From Dietzia sp032248695 (GTDB lineage Bacteria > Actinomycetota > Actinomycetes > Mycobacteriales > Mycobacteriaceae), in assembly GCF_032248695.1 (NCBI RefSeq), contig NZ_JAVHXC010000007.1, forward strand, positions 179,836-243,835: a stretch of DNA of 64,000 nucleotides. Reading direction: 5' to 3'. A model generated the notes under the pieces. It saw nothing but the letters and a program-made list of their open reading frames with translations. It did not search any database and was not told the origin of the DNA. Positions 7,809-16,646 of the stretch are shown in pieces; position 1 is the first letter of the stretch; the number at the start of each line of letters is the position of its first letter. The position numbers and the translations under genes were made by a program.

Positions 7809-9047
7809 ATGAGCAAGAAGACCACAGGAAAGAAGTCCGCCACCACGGCCGCGGACACCGCGGCCGGGACCCCCGCGAAGGATCCGGTCGGCGGCCCGCT
7901 CGGGCACGCGATCGCGGCCGTGCGGACCCCCGTCTACGCCTATGTCGGGGCCAACGACCTGGCCATCCAGGCCGTGTCCGACCTCGTGAACGACCTTCGC
8001 CGCCGCGCCGAGGATGCCGTCTCCGACGCCCAGTCCAAGGTCACCGAGCGCGTCTCCGACGTGCAGAACCGCATCACCGAGCGGGTGGCCGGCGCGCAGG
8101 AGCGCGTGACCGAGGTCCCCGAGCGCGTGCAGTCGCTGCCGCACGAGGTGGAGGAGCTGGTCAACCGCTTCCGCCCCGACGAGCTGCGCAAGGTCGCGGA
8201 CGCGTACGTCCAGGTGGCCGCCGGGATCTACAGCGGACTCGCCGCTCGCGGCGAGGACGTGGTGAGCCGCCTGCGCGAGGAGAACCCGCAGCTCGAGGCC
8301 GGGCTGGCCCGCGTGAACGAGCAGGTCGCCCGCGCCGCCGGGGCCGTCGAGGAGCAGCGCGAGCTGGGCGAGGAGGCCCTCGGCACCGTCGCCCGCCAGA
8401 CCCGGTCGATCGGCGTGAAGGCCGCCGGGCGCGTCTCCAAGGCCGCCCGCCAGGCCGCCGAGTCCGCCGGGGACGCCGCCGACACCGCCGCCGAGCGGGT
8501 CGACGAGGTGGCCGACCGGGTCGACCGGACCGCCGACAAGGCCGCCGACCGGGTCGACGAGGCCGCCTCCACGGTCTCCGCCGAGGTCGCACGTGGCACC
8601 GCCGAGGTGGAGGCCCGGACGGCCCCGGCCGCGAAGGCGCCCGCGAAGAAGGCTCCGGCCAAGAAGGCCCCGGCCAAGAAGGCGGCGGCGGCCAAGGCGC
8701 CCGCGAAGAAGGCCCCGGCCAAGACCACCACCAAGGCCACGGCCACCGCGTCGGGCACGGCGTCGGGCACCGAGAAGCCGGTGGCCGCCAAGCCGACGGC
8801 CGCTGAGTCCGCGGCGGCCAAGGCCGCGGCCAAGACCACCGCCAAGAAGCCCGCGTCCACCACGTCGTCGTCCGCCAAGCCGACCGCGAGCAAGTCCACC
8901 GCGGGCACGCCCGCCGCGAAGCCGGCCGGCTCCGGCTCTGCCGGCTCGGACTCGGACGCGCCGTCGCCGATCGAGCTCGCCGACAACGACCCGGCGCTGA
9001 CCACCGCGGACACGCCGCTGCCGCCCGCGGGCACCGATCGCCCGTGA
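7809..9047 (+). CDS. hbhA: HbhA-like heparin-binding haemagglutinin
   Basis: A 412-residue HbhA-type protein, about twice the mycobacterial length. An N-terminal hydrophobic patch (YAYVGANDLAIQAVSDLVND) precedes a long coiled coil (roughly residues 60-270) containing the family block RFRPDELRKVADAYVQVAAG and LGTVARQTRSIG. The C-terminus is a Lys/Ala/Pro-rich tail with repeated KKAPAKKAPAKK, like the heparin-binding, histone-H1-like tail of HbhA, then a Ser/Ala-rich end that mycobacterial HbhA lacks. No signal peptide is visible. ATG 7809 has GAGGAG at 7797-7802. Surface adhesion, or membrane and lipid-droplet binding, is inferred from the family. Confidence 0.85.
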   Translation: MSKKTTGKKSATTAADTAAGTPAKDPVGGPLGHAIAAVRTPVYAYVGANDLAIQAVSDLVNDLRRRAEDAVSDAQSKVTERVSDVQNRITERVAGAQERVTEVPERVQSLPHEVEELVNRFRPDELRKVADAYVQVAAGIYSGLAARGEDVVSRLREENPQLEAGLARVNEQVARAAGAVEEQRELGEEALGTVARQTRSIGVKAAGRVSKAARQAAESAGDAADTAAERVDEVADRVDRTADKAADRVDEAASTVSAEVARGTAEVEARTAPAAKAPAKKAPAKKAPAKKAAAAKAPAKKAPAKTTTKATATASGTASGTEKPVAAKPTAAESAAAKAAAKTTAKKPASTTSSSAKPTASKSTAGTPAAKPAGSGSAGSDSDAPSPIELADNDPALTTADTPLPPAGTDRP

Positions 9048-9178
9048 GGTGAGAGGGCCCCGCGCCCTCCCGCTCCGCGCACTGCCGCCCCGGCCCGCTC
9101 CCTCGGGAGCCGGCCGGGGCGGCTGCGTTCTGCGGACACCTGTGAACATCGCCACGCGGGGGTGTCCGACCCGCCCAC

Positions 9179-9184
9179 TACACT
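9179..9184 (+). promoter_or_regulatory. -10 box of a leaderless promoter
   Basis: TACACT lies seven bases before the GTG at 9192, so transcription should begin at or next to the start codon. No ribosome binding site is present. Confidence 0.65.
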
Positions 9185-9191
9185 GGGCACC

Positions 9192-9473
9192 GTGATTGAG
9201 ACGATTTCCGGCACGTGGGGCATGGTCCAGCTCGTCATCCAGGGCGCGCTCGTCATCTGGGCGCTGGCCGGGCTGGTGCTGGCCGTGCTGCCGCCGGCCT
9301 CGGCGTACTCCGTCGAGGGCAAGTGGCCCAAGCCCGCGTGGATCGCCATCTGCGCCGTGGCCGCCCTGTTGTTCGCGATCCGGCCGCTCGGGTTCCTCAG
9401 CATCATCGCCATGGTGGCCGTGGGCGTCTTCTTTGCCGACGTGCGGCCGGCGGTGGGCGGTCGACGCAGGTGA
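9192..9473 (+). CDS. DUF2516 family small membrane protein
   Basis: A 93-residue protein with hydrophobic segments at about residues 9-33, 48-63 and 65-80, and the WPKPAWIAI block between the first two. This is the DUF2516 pattern seen in mycobacterial Rv0476, which likewise follows hbhA. The GTG is preceded by the leaderless -10 TACACT. Its stop overlaps the GTG of the following MerR gene (GTGA at 9470-9473). Function unknown. Confidence 0.82.
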   Translation: MIETISGTWGMVQLVIQGALVIWALAGLVLAVLPPASAYSVEGKWPKPAWIAICAVAALLFAIRPLGFLSIIAMVAVGVFFADVRPAVGGRRR

Positions 9474-10177
9474 AGCAGCCGGAGGCCGGGCCGCTGCAGC
9501 GGATCGAGGAACTGGCCGAGGACTCCGGCACCACCGTGCGCAACATCCGCGTCTATCAGGAACGCGGGCTGCTGCCGCCGCCCGTGCGCCGTGGCCGCAC
9601 CGCCTTCTACGGGCCGGAGCACAAGCGCCGGCTGGGGCAGATCCTTCGGCTACTCGACCGGGGCTACACCTTCGCGACCATCGAGGAGTTGTTCATCGCC
9701 GAGCGGCACGGCTTCACGCTCGCCGAGTTGCTCGAGCTGGAGGCCGTCCGGCCGGCCCGGCGGGCGAGCGGCCGACGGAGGCTGCCGCGCGGGGGAGTGG
9801 AGGCGGTGGCCGGGTTCGAACTCCCCGAGGAGCTGCTCGACCGCGGCGAGTCGATCGGCCTGGTCAGCGACTCGGCCGCCGCGGACCACTTCTTCGCCGA
9901 CCGCTACATGCTGGAGCTGTTCCGCGAGCTCATCGTGCTGGGGGTCGGCGAGGAGGGCATCGACAAGATCGGCCACCTGTTCATGGAGGGCCAGAGCACT
10001 GCCGCCGAGGCGATCGACGTGCTCGTGCAGACCATGAAGGACGCCGGCATGGACCAGTCGGTGATCGTCAAGCGGGTGACCGGGATCCTGCCGCGCGCCG
10101 GCGCGGCCGCCCGGCTGATCTTCCTGTCCGCCGCGCAGACCCTCCTGGTCGACCGTCACGGTTTCCCCAAGGGCTGA
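9470..10177 (+). CDS. MerR-family transcriptional regulator
   Basis: A 235-residue regulator. The N-terminal winged helix-turn-helix spans about residues 8-75 (SGTTVRNIRVYQERGLLPPP, RRGRTAFYGPEHKRRLGQIL), with the arginines and tyrosine typical of MerR DNA binding. The 150-residue effector domain has no cysteine cluster, so metal sensing is unlikely; a small-molecule or protein signal is more plausible. The start overlaps the DUF2516 stop, indicating translational coupling. It converges on purU. Target and signal are unknown. Confidence 0.85.
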   Translation: MKQPEAGPLQRIEELAEDSGTTVRNIRVYQERGLLPPPVRRGRTAFYGPEHKRRLGQILRLLDRGYTFATIEELFIAERHGFTLAELLELEAVRPARRASGRRRLPRGGVEAVAGFELPEELLDRGESIGLVSDSAAADHFFADRYMLELFRELIVLGVGEEGIDKIGHLFMEGQSTAAEAIDVLVQTMKDAGMDQSVIVKRVTGILPRAGAAARLIFLSAAQTLLVDRHGFPKG

Positions 10178-10237
10178 CCGCTCGGCGAGCCGGGCGCGCC
10201 TCTGCCGGGCATCGGCGTGCCGGGCCTCCCGGGCGTT

Positions 10238-11104
10238 CTAGGTGAAGACCACCGTGCGGGCGCCGTGGACCAGCACCCGGTCCTCGAGGTGCCAGCGCAG
10301 CCCGCGGGCCAGCACCAGCTTCTCGGCGTCCCGGCCCTGCCGCACCATGTCCTTCACCGTCGCCGTGTGGTCGACGCGGATGACGTCCTGCTCGATGATC
10401 GGCCCCTCGTCGAGGTCCGCCGTCACGTAGTGGCAGGTCGCGCCGATGAGCTTGACCCCGCGCACGTGCGCCTGGTGGTACGGGCGCGCACCCACGAAGC
10501 TGGGCAGGAAGCTGTGGTGGATGTTGATCGCGCGGCCGGCCCACCGGGTGCACAGGTCGTCCGGCAGCACCTGCATGAAGCGGGCCAGGACGATCGCGTG
10601 CGGGTCGATGTCGTCGACCAGCCCCGCGACCTGCTCGAACGCCGGGCCCCGCTCGGCGGGGTCGGTCGGGAACGGGACGTGGTGGAACGGCGCGCCGTGC
10701 GCCTCGGCCATCCCGCGGAGGTTGTCGTGGTTGCCGATCACCGCGCGGATGCGGGCGGGGTAGTCGCCGCTCTCGACCCGCCCCAGCAGGTCGTGCAGGC
10801 AGTGGCCCTCCTTGGAGACCAGGACGACGACGTCCTTGGGCTCGGACGAGTCGGAGATCTGCCAGTCGGCCTCCGGGCCCAGCTCCGCGGCCACGCGCTC
10901 GAACCGGCGGCGCAGCTCGTCGATCTCCATGCCGATCGACTCGGCGTCCACGGACTGGCGGGTGAAGAACCAACCGGTGTCCTCGTCCGCGTGGTAGGCC
11001 GCCTCCACGATGGTTCCGCCGAGCTCGGCGAGGAAGGTGGCGATCCGGGCGACGATACCGATGCGATCGGGACAACCCAGCGTGAGGACGAAGCGTCGTG
11101 ACAT
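10238..11104 (-). CDS. purU: Formyltetrahydrofolate deformylase
   Basis: A 288-residue enzyme hydrolysing 10-formyltetrahydrofolate to formate and tetrahydrofolate, balancing one-carbon pools and feeding formate to purine synthesis. An N-terminal ACT domain (LTLGCPDRIGIVARIATFLA) precedes a formyltransferase domain with the catalytic region NIHHSFLPSFVGARPYHQA and the conserved aspartate in LDEGPIIEQD. The -10-like CACAAT lies eight bases before ATG 11104, predicting a leaderless message. It diverges from deoC across 53 bases. Confidence 0.95.
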   Translation of the reverse strand: MSRRFVLTLGCPDRIGIVARIATFLAELGGTIVEAAYHADEDTGWFFTRQSVDAESIGMEIDELRRRFERVAAELGPEADWQISDSSEPKDVVVLVSKEGHCLHDLLGRVESGDYPARIRAVIGNHDNLRGMAEAHGAPFHHVPFPTDPAERGPAFEQVAGLVDDIDPHAIVLARFMQVLPDDLCTRWAGRAINIHHSFLPSFVGARPYHQAHVRGVKLIGATCHYVTADLDEGPIIEQDVIRVDHTATVKDMVRQGRDAEKLVLARGLRWHLEDRVLVHGARTVVFT

Positions 11105-11157
11105 GGGTGTTCATTGTGCCACCAGGCCCGTCATGGGCTGCCGCTAGGCTGGCCCGC

Positions 11158-11856
11158 ATGGACGCCACCCCGACCGATCAGCTGACCCGTGCCCGTGTCG
11201 CCTCGATGATCGACCACACGCTGCTCTCTCCCGACGCGTCTCGGGAGGACGTGCAGGCCCTGCTCGACGAGGCGCGCGAGCTCGGGGTCAAGGCGGTGTG
11301 CGTGAGCCCGGCGATGCTGCCGGTGCGGGCCGGGGACCAGATCGTGGCCACGGTCGCGGGTTTCCCGTCGGGCAAGCACCACTCGCTGGTCAAGGCCATG
11401 GAGGGCCGTCTCGCCGTGGACCAGGGTGCGCGCGAGGTGGACATGGTGATCGACGTCGGCGCCGCCATCTCGGGCCTCGTCGACGAGGTGATGTCCGATG
11501 TGCTGGCGATGCGGGATGCGGTCCCGCCGCCGGTCGTGATCAAGGTGATCCTCGAGACCGCCGCCATCCACAAGGCCCTCGGCGAGGAGGCGGGCGATCA
11601 GCGGATCGAGGAGCTCTGTCACGCCGTGGCCCGCGCCGGCGCCGACTTCGTCAAGACCTCCACCGGGTTCCATCCCGCCGGCGGCGCCAGTGTGCGCGCG
11701 GTCGAGGCGATGCGCCGGGCGGTGGGCGGACAGTTGGGCATCAAGGCCTCTGGCGGGATCCGCGACGCCGACACCGCCCGCGCGATGATTGCCGCCGGCG
11801 CCACCCGGCTCGGCCTCAGCGGCACCCGCGCCGTCCTCGAGGGCTTTCCCGAGTAG
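11158..11856 (+). CDS. deoC: Deoxyribose-phosphate aldolase
   Basis: A 232-residue class I aldolase splitting 2-deoxyribose-5-phosphate into glyceraldehyde-3-phosphate and acetaldehyde in deoxynucleoside salvage. It shows MIDHTLLSPDASREDV at the N-terminus, the Schiff-base lysine in FVKTSTGF, and the second conserved lysine in GIKASGGIRD. The -10 box TAGGCT (11145-11150) ends seven bases before ATG 11158 with no ribosome site, so the transcript is probably leaderless. The mycobacterial orthologue (Rv0478) has the same position after the hbhA block. Confidence 0.95.
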   Translation: MDATPTDQLTRARVASMIDHTLLSPDASREDVQALLDEARELGVKAVCVSPAMLPVRAGDQIVATVAGFPSGKHHSLVKAMEGRLAVDQGAREVDMVIDVGAAISGLVDEVMSDVLAMRDAVPPPVVIKVILETAAIHKALGEEAGDQRIEELCHAVARAGADFVKTSTGFHPAGGASVRAVEAMRRAVGGQLGIKASGGIRDADTARAMIAAGATRLGLSGTRAVLEGFPE

Positions 11857-11883
11857 GCGGCGGGGGCGTTCCGGGGCGTCCGC

Positions 11884-11947
11884 GGTTCCCAGCGCGGTCA
11901 GAAGGCTCTCTCTGGGGCGGCCGCGGTGCCCAGGGCGGTCAGAAGGC
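11884..11947. repeat. Two-copy 41-bp direct repeat
   Basis: GGTTCCCAGCGCGGTCAG at 11884 recurs as GGTGCCCAGGGCGGTCAG at 11925, both followed by AAGGC, giving a period of 41. It lies immediately after deoC and is non-coding as far as I can see. Confidence 0.6.
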
Positions 11948-11962
11948 GCTCCCCGGGACGTC

Positions 11963-12104
11963 AGCGGGCAATCAGCCAGCGCACCCACCCCCTGGATGCG
12001 CTGGCTCGCTGACCTACGCTGCCGCCGCGCCCGGTTATGGCCGGGTCACGCTGGGCGAATGGACCACAGAGGCAGCGTAAGCCGATACCGCAGCGCGACT
12101 GCGG
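11963..12104. other. Run of stacked inverted repeats between convergent genes
   Basis: The 415-base gap between deoC and the oxidoreductase holds no gene but much dyad symmetry. AGCCAGCGC (11974-11982) pairs with GCGCTGGCT (11998-12006). TACGCTGCC (12015-12023) pairs with GGCAGCGTA (12071-12079) and encloses CCCGG/CCGGG (12030-12034 and 12041-12045). CCGCAG (12088-12093) pairs with CTGCGG (12099-12104). No T-tracts follow. A structured RNA or a bidirectional terminator is possible. The remainder, to 12271, is low-complexity C-rich sequence built on CCCCGGCGCTGGCC-like units. Confidence 0.5.
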
Positions 12105-12271
12105 GCACTCATGCTGCCGAATTGCCAGGACGCCCGGCGCTGGCCTGCCTCCCCGGCGCTGGCCGCTCGGCCCGGCGCTGCCTGCCTCCCCGGCGTTGGC
12201 CGCCCGGCCCCGCCCCGCCCGGCCCCGCCCGGCGCTGCCTGCGCGCCCAGCCCCGCCCGGCGCCGCCCGCC

Positions 12272-13222
12272 TCAGCGGGTCGTGAGCACCATCTTCCCGG
12301 TGGTGCGGCCGGTCTCCCCACGTCGGTGCGCCTCGGCGGCCTGCTCCAGCGGGAAGACGTCCGCGATCGTGGCCCGCAGCTCACCCTTCTCGACGAGCTC
12401 GGTGATCGAGACCAGATCGTGGCGCGAGGAGTCCACCAGCATCCGGATCGCCCGCACTCCGAGCTGCTCGGCCTGGCGATAGAAGTCGTCGGAGCCCACG
12501 GGCAGGATCGACACCACCACTCCGCCGGGCTTCAGCGTGCGCAGTGAGGCCAGCGAGGTCGTCCCGCCGATGGTGTCGAGCACGGCGTCGACGTCGCTCA
12601 CCGCCTCCGCGATGTCGACCTCGCGGTAGTCGATCGGCTCGTCGACACCGATCTCGCGCAGGAAGTCGTGCTTGGCCGAGCTGGCGGTACCGATCACGTG
12701 GGCGCCGCGGGCCTTGGCGATCTGCACGGCCACGTGACCGACCCCGCCGGCGGCGGCGTGGATGAGCACCCGCTGCCCGGGTTGGATATCCGCGTTCTCG
12801 ACGAGCGCCTGCCACGCGGTGAGCGAGACCAGCGGCAGGGCGGCGGCCTGCACGTGGTCGAGCGAGGGCGGCTTGGGGGCGAACCAGGCGGCGGGGGCGG
12901 CGACGTACTCGGCGTGGGCGCCGTGGCCGAACGGGTAGGAGAGCATGCCGAACACCTCGTCGCCGGGGGCGAACCGGGCGACGCCGATGCCGACCTCCTC
13001 GACCACGCCGGACAGGTCCCAGCCCAGCACGAACGGTGGTTCGCCGAGGAATCCGCCGTTGCCGCGGTGCTTCCAGTCGGTGGGGTTGACGCTGGCGGCC
13101 TCGACGCGCACGAGGACCTCGTTCGTCCGCGGGGTGGGCTTGGGGAGGTCGACGACGGCGAGGACGTCGGGCTCCCCGAGGGACTGCTGCTGCACGGCTC
13201 GCATGGTGGTGTCGTTGCTCAT
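12272..13222 (-). CDS. NADP-dependent quinone oxidoreductase-like protein (zinc-free MDR)
   Basis: A 316-residue medium-chain reductase. The N-terminal GroES-like fold has VEAASVNPTDWKHRG and GWDLSGVVEEVG; the nucleotide-binding domain has HAAAGGVGHVAVQIAKARGA. The cysteine and histidine zinc ligands of alcohol dehydrogenases are missing, as in quinone oxidoreductases. On the minus strand a CACCCT box lies seven bases before ATG 13222, predicting a leaderless transcript. Substrate cannot be told from sequence. Its 3' end faces the structured deoC intergenic region. Confidence 0.88.
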   Translation of the reverse strand: MSNDTTMRAVQQQSLGEPDVLAVVDLPKPTPRTNEVLVRVEAASVNPTDWKHRGNGGFLGEPPFVLGWDLSGVVEEVGIGVARFAPGDEVFGMLSYPFGHGAHAEYVAAPAAWFAPKPPSLDHVQAAALPLVSLTAWQALVENADIQPGQRVLIHAAAGGVGHVAVQIAKARGAHVIGTASSAKHDFLREIGVDEPIDYREVDIAEAVSDVDAVLDTIGGTTSLASLRTLKPGGVVVSILPVGSDDFYRQAEQLGVRAIRMLVDSSRHDLVSITELVEKGELRATIADVFPLEQAAEAHRRGETGRTTGKMVLTTR

Positions 13223-13284
13223 GGCTCCCAGGGTGGCAGATTCCCGGACCCGCCGTTCGGCACGACGACGAGGGGCGGCGGTCG

Positions 13285-13791
13285 CTAGAGCGTGTGCAGT
13301 GTGACGTCGCGGAGGGCGCCGCCGGTGATGGCGGCGGTCATGTAGGTGTGGTGCGGTTGGCGGCGGCGGTCGGTGGGCGATCCGGGGTTGAGCAGGCGGA
13401 GCTCGCCGGCGCCGGATGCCGCCGGGGTGGTGGTGTCCCACGGGATGTGGGAGTGGCCGAAGACCAGGACGTCGGTGTCCGGGTACGCCCGGGCCATCCG
13501 GCGCTCCCGTCCCGGGGAGGCGCCGGCCTCGTGGGTCACCGCGATCCGCACGCCGTCGAGGGTCGCGCGGGCCACCTCGGGGAGGCGGTCACGCAGCTCG
13601 GGGCCGTCGTTGTTGCCCCAGCAGGCGAGGAGCCGCGTGGCGCGGTCCTCGAGGGCGTCGAGGAGTGCGACGTCCATCCAGTCCCCGGCGTGGATGACCA
13701 CGTCCGCGGCGTCGACCTCGTCCCACACCCGGTCCGGCAGGTCGCGGGCGCGGGTGGGGACGTGGGTGTCGGAGATGAGGAGCAGGCGCAT
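13285..13791 (-). CDS. YfcE/MJ0936-type metallophosphoesterase
   Basis: A 168-residue calcineurin-like phosphodiesterase. The metal-binding motifs occur in order: ISDTHVPTRA, IHAGDWMD, CWGNNDGPE, VTHEAG and VFGHSHIPWD, then LLNPGSPTDRRR. Size and motifs match the small bacterial phosphodiesterase family; the natural substrate is unknown. CACACT six bases before ATG 13791 suggests leaderless transcription. It lies between the oxidoreductase and the DUF2993 gene, all on the minus strand but with separate promoters. Confidence 0.88.
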   Translation of the reverse strand: MRLLLISDTHVPTRARDLPDRVWDEVDAADVVIHAGDWMDVALLDALEDRATRLLACWGNNDGPELRDRLPEVARATLDGVRIAVTHEAGASPGRERRMARAYPDTDVLVFGHSHIPWDTTTPAASGAGELRLLNPGSPTDRRRQPHHTYMTAAITGGALRDVTLHTL

Positions 13792-13806
13792 GCGCCCAGT
13801 GTGCCG

Positions 13807-14643
13807 CTAGCGGGTCGACTCCAGGATCACGTCGGTGCCGGCGAGGTCGACGGTCATCCCGCCCGGCACGACGCGCACGCCGGTGAGCTGGACGCCCTCG
13901 GGCATCTCGGCCAGTGCGGAGTCCATCATCGAGATGGTGCCGCCGAGCAGTTCGGAGGGCAGGGGGAAGCCCAGGATCGACGCCTGCTCGGGCTGCATCT
14001 CGAGGTCGCCGCCCACGAGGCGTGGGGTGACGACGGCCTCGGCGAGTCCGCTGATCGACACGCGCAGGGTGCCGGCGTCCGGGTCGGAGGTGATGCCCTG
14101 CACCTGGACCAGCCCGCCGAGGAGGCTGTCGCCGGCGACGCTCTCGGACTGTGCGGCGGCGGTCATGGCCTGGTCGGAGACGAACGCGGTGCCGGAGAGG
14201 GTGTCGACGCGGGTGAGGTCGCCCTCGGATCGGACGCCGTCGGCGCGGATGTCGATCTGCGGGGCGGGGCTGGTGGTGCCGGCGGCGGTGGAGCCGTCGG
14301 TGGTGATGTGGACGGAGCCGAGGTTGCCGTCGAGGTAGGACAGGATCACGGGGCGGGCGCCGAGTTCGACCTGCGCGGGGGAGCCGAGGGTGGCGGTGAT
14401 CTCCTCGCCCATGCGCTCCTTGATCGCGTTGCGCATCCCGAGTTCCAGGCCCACGAGCGCGGCGATGAGCGCGACCACGACCAGGCCCACGATGAGGGCG
14501 AGCTTCGGACCACGGCGTCGGGGAGTCGCCCGCGAATCGGGCGATCCGGCGCCGGGGGCGGCGGCGAACTGCTCGGTCCGGGCGTCCTGGACGCCGGGCC
14601 GGTCGTGGACGGGGAGTCGCTGCGTGTCGTGCGGCTGCTGCAT
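13807..14643 (-). CDS. DUF2993 membrane-anchored lipid-binding protein (LmeA-like fold)
   Basis: A 278-residue protein. About 45 disordered residues precede one membrane segment (LALIVGLVVVALIAALVGLE), followed by an extracytoplasmic DUF2993 domain with VELGARPVILSYLDGNLGSV and DIRADGVRSEGD. Mycobacterial LmeA, which acts in lipomannan mannan elongation, has this fold; a cell-envelope role is inferred from that. ATG 14643 is chosen because GACAAT lies exactly seven bases upstream (14651-14656), the leaderless spacing seen in neighbours; a GTG at 14658 would fall inside the promoter. Confidence 0.82.
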   Translation of the reverse strand: MQQPHDTQRLPVHDRPGVQDARTEQFAAAPGAGSPDSRATPRRRGPKLALIVGLVVVALIAALVGLELGMRNAIKERMGEEITATLGSPAQVELGARPVILSYLDGNLGSVHITTDGSTAAGTTSPAPQIDIRADGVRSEGDLTRVDTLSGTAFVSDQAMTAAAQSESVAGDSLLGGLVQVQGITSDPDAGTLRVSISGLAEAVVTPRLVGGDLEMQPEQASILGFPLPSELLGGTISMMDSALAEMPEGVQLTGVRVVPGGMTVDLAGTDVILESTR

Positions 14644-14701
14644 TCGTCCGATTGTCACCGATACCGGCCCCCCGTGCAGGGGCCACCCGCCCCGCTGCTG
14701 G

Positions 14702-15202
14702 TCAGCGGGTGGACGCCCAGCGGTTGAGGTGGGCGTACTCGGCCTCGAACAGCCGGTCCAGGTGCGCGATGACCATCTTCTCGAGCTTGCCGCCGAGCAG
14801 TGGCACCGTGACCTTGACTCGGCCCGAGACGGATTCCACGGCCCCGCCGTCGCGGTCGGAGGCCTCGGCCTCGCCGTCGATGAGCCCGAGTCCGCCGGCG
14901 GCCTCCGCGCGCGCGGATCCGGTGAACCGGCGGCCGTCGAACCCGGTGTAGGTGCTGGTCCGCACGATCACCAGCTGCCCGTTGAGGAGCTTGCGGGCGG
15001 CGTCGGGGATGTCGTCCTCGGGGATGTGCTGGGTGACGGTCACGGTGATCGTGTCGTCGGTGGCCGCGAAGTCGTCGAGGGTGTCGCGCGCGCTGCCGAC
15101 GGCGGCGATGCGGTCGCGCCAGTAGGCCTCGTCGCCGTAGGAGGTGAACACGGCCTCGACGGGGGCGTCGATGCGTGCCGAGTGGGAGAAGCGGGTCGCC
15201 AT
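14702..15202 (-). CDS. DUF2505 (START-like) protein
   Basis: A 166-residue protein of the DUF2505 family, whose predicted helix-grip fold resembles lipid-binding START domains. It opens with MATRFSHSARIDAPVEAVF, typical of the fold, and has DDTITVTVTQHIPEDDIP and KMVIAHLDRLFEAEYAHLN near the end. Mycobacterial Rv0481c occupies the same place, divergent from murB. TAGGGT (minus strand, 15211-15216) ends eight bases before ATG 15202. Ligand and role unknown. Confidence 0.82.
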   Translation of the reverse strand: MATRFSHSARIDAPVEAVFTSYGDEAYWRDRIAAVGSARDTLDDFAATDDTITVTVTQHIPEDDIPDAARKLLNGQLVIVRTSTYTGFDGRRFTGSARAEAAGGLGLIDGEAEASDRDGGAVESVSGRVKVTVPLLGGKLEKMVIAHLDRLFEAEYAHLNRWASTR

Positions 15203-15210
15203 GGGGTCCG

Positions 15211-15234
15211 ACCCTACAAGCCGCCGGTTACCCT
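15211..15234. promoter_or_regulatory. Back-to-back leaderless promoters, DUF2505 gene and murB
   Basis: TAGGGT (minus, 15211-15216) and TACCCT (plus, 15229-15234) face away from each other, each 7-8 bases from its start codon. The two transcription starts would be about 40 bases apart. Confidence 0.6.
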
Positions 15235-15241
15235 CGGACGC

Positions 15242-16432
<1,191 letters not shown>

Positions 16433-16646
16433 CCGGCGCCCCCGCCGCCCCCGCCCCGGGCGCCCCGCGCGCGCCGGCCGCCCCGGCCCGCCCCGCCCTG
16501 ACGCGCCCCGCCCTGATGCGCCCCGCACCCGGCGCGTGACCCCCGCACCCGCCGCGGGCGCCCGCCCTGGCACGCTGGAACTCGCCTAAGCTCATACCGC
16601 CCCCGCGCCGGCGTCGGCGCCACCCGACCCTCCTGGAGATTCCCCC

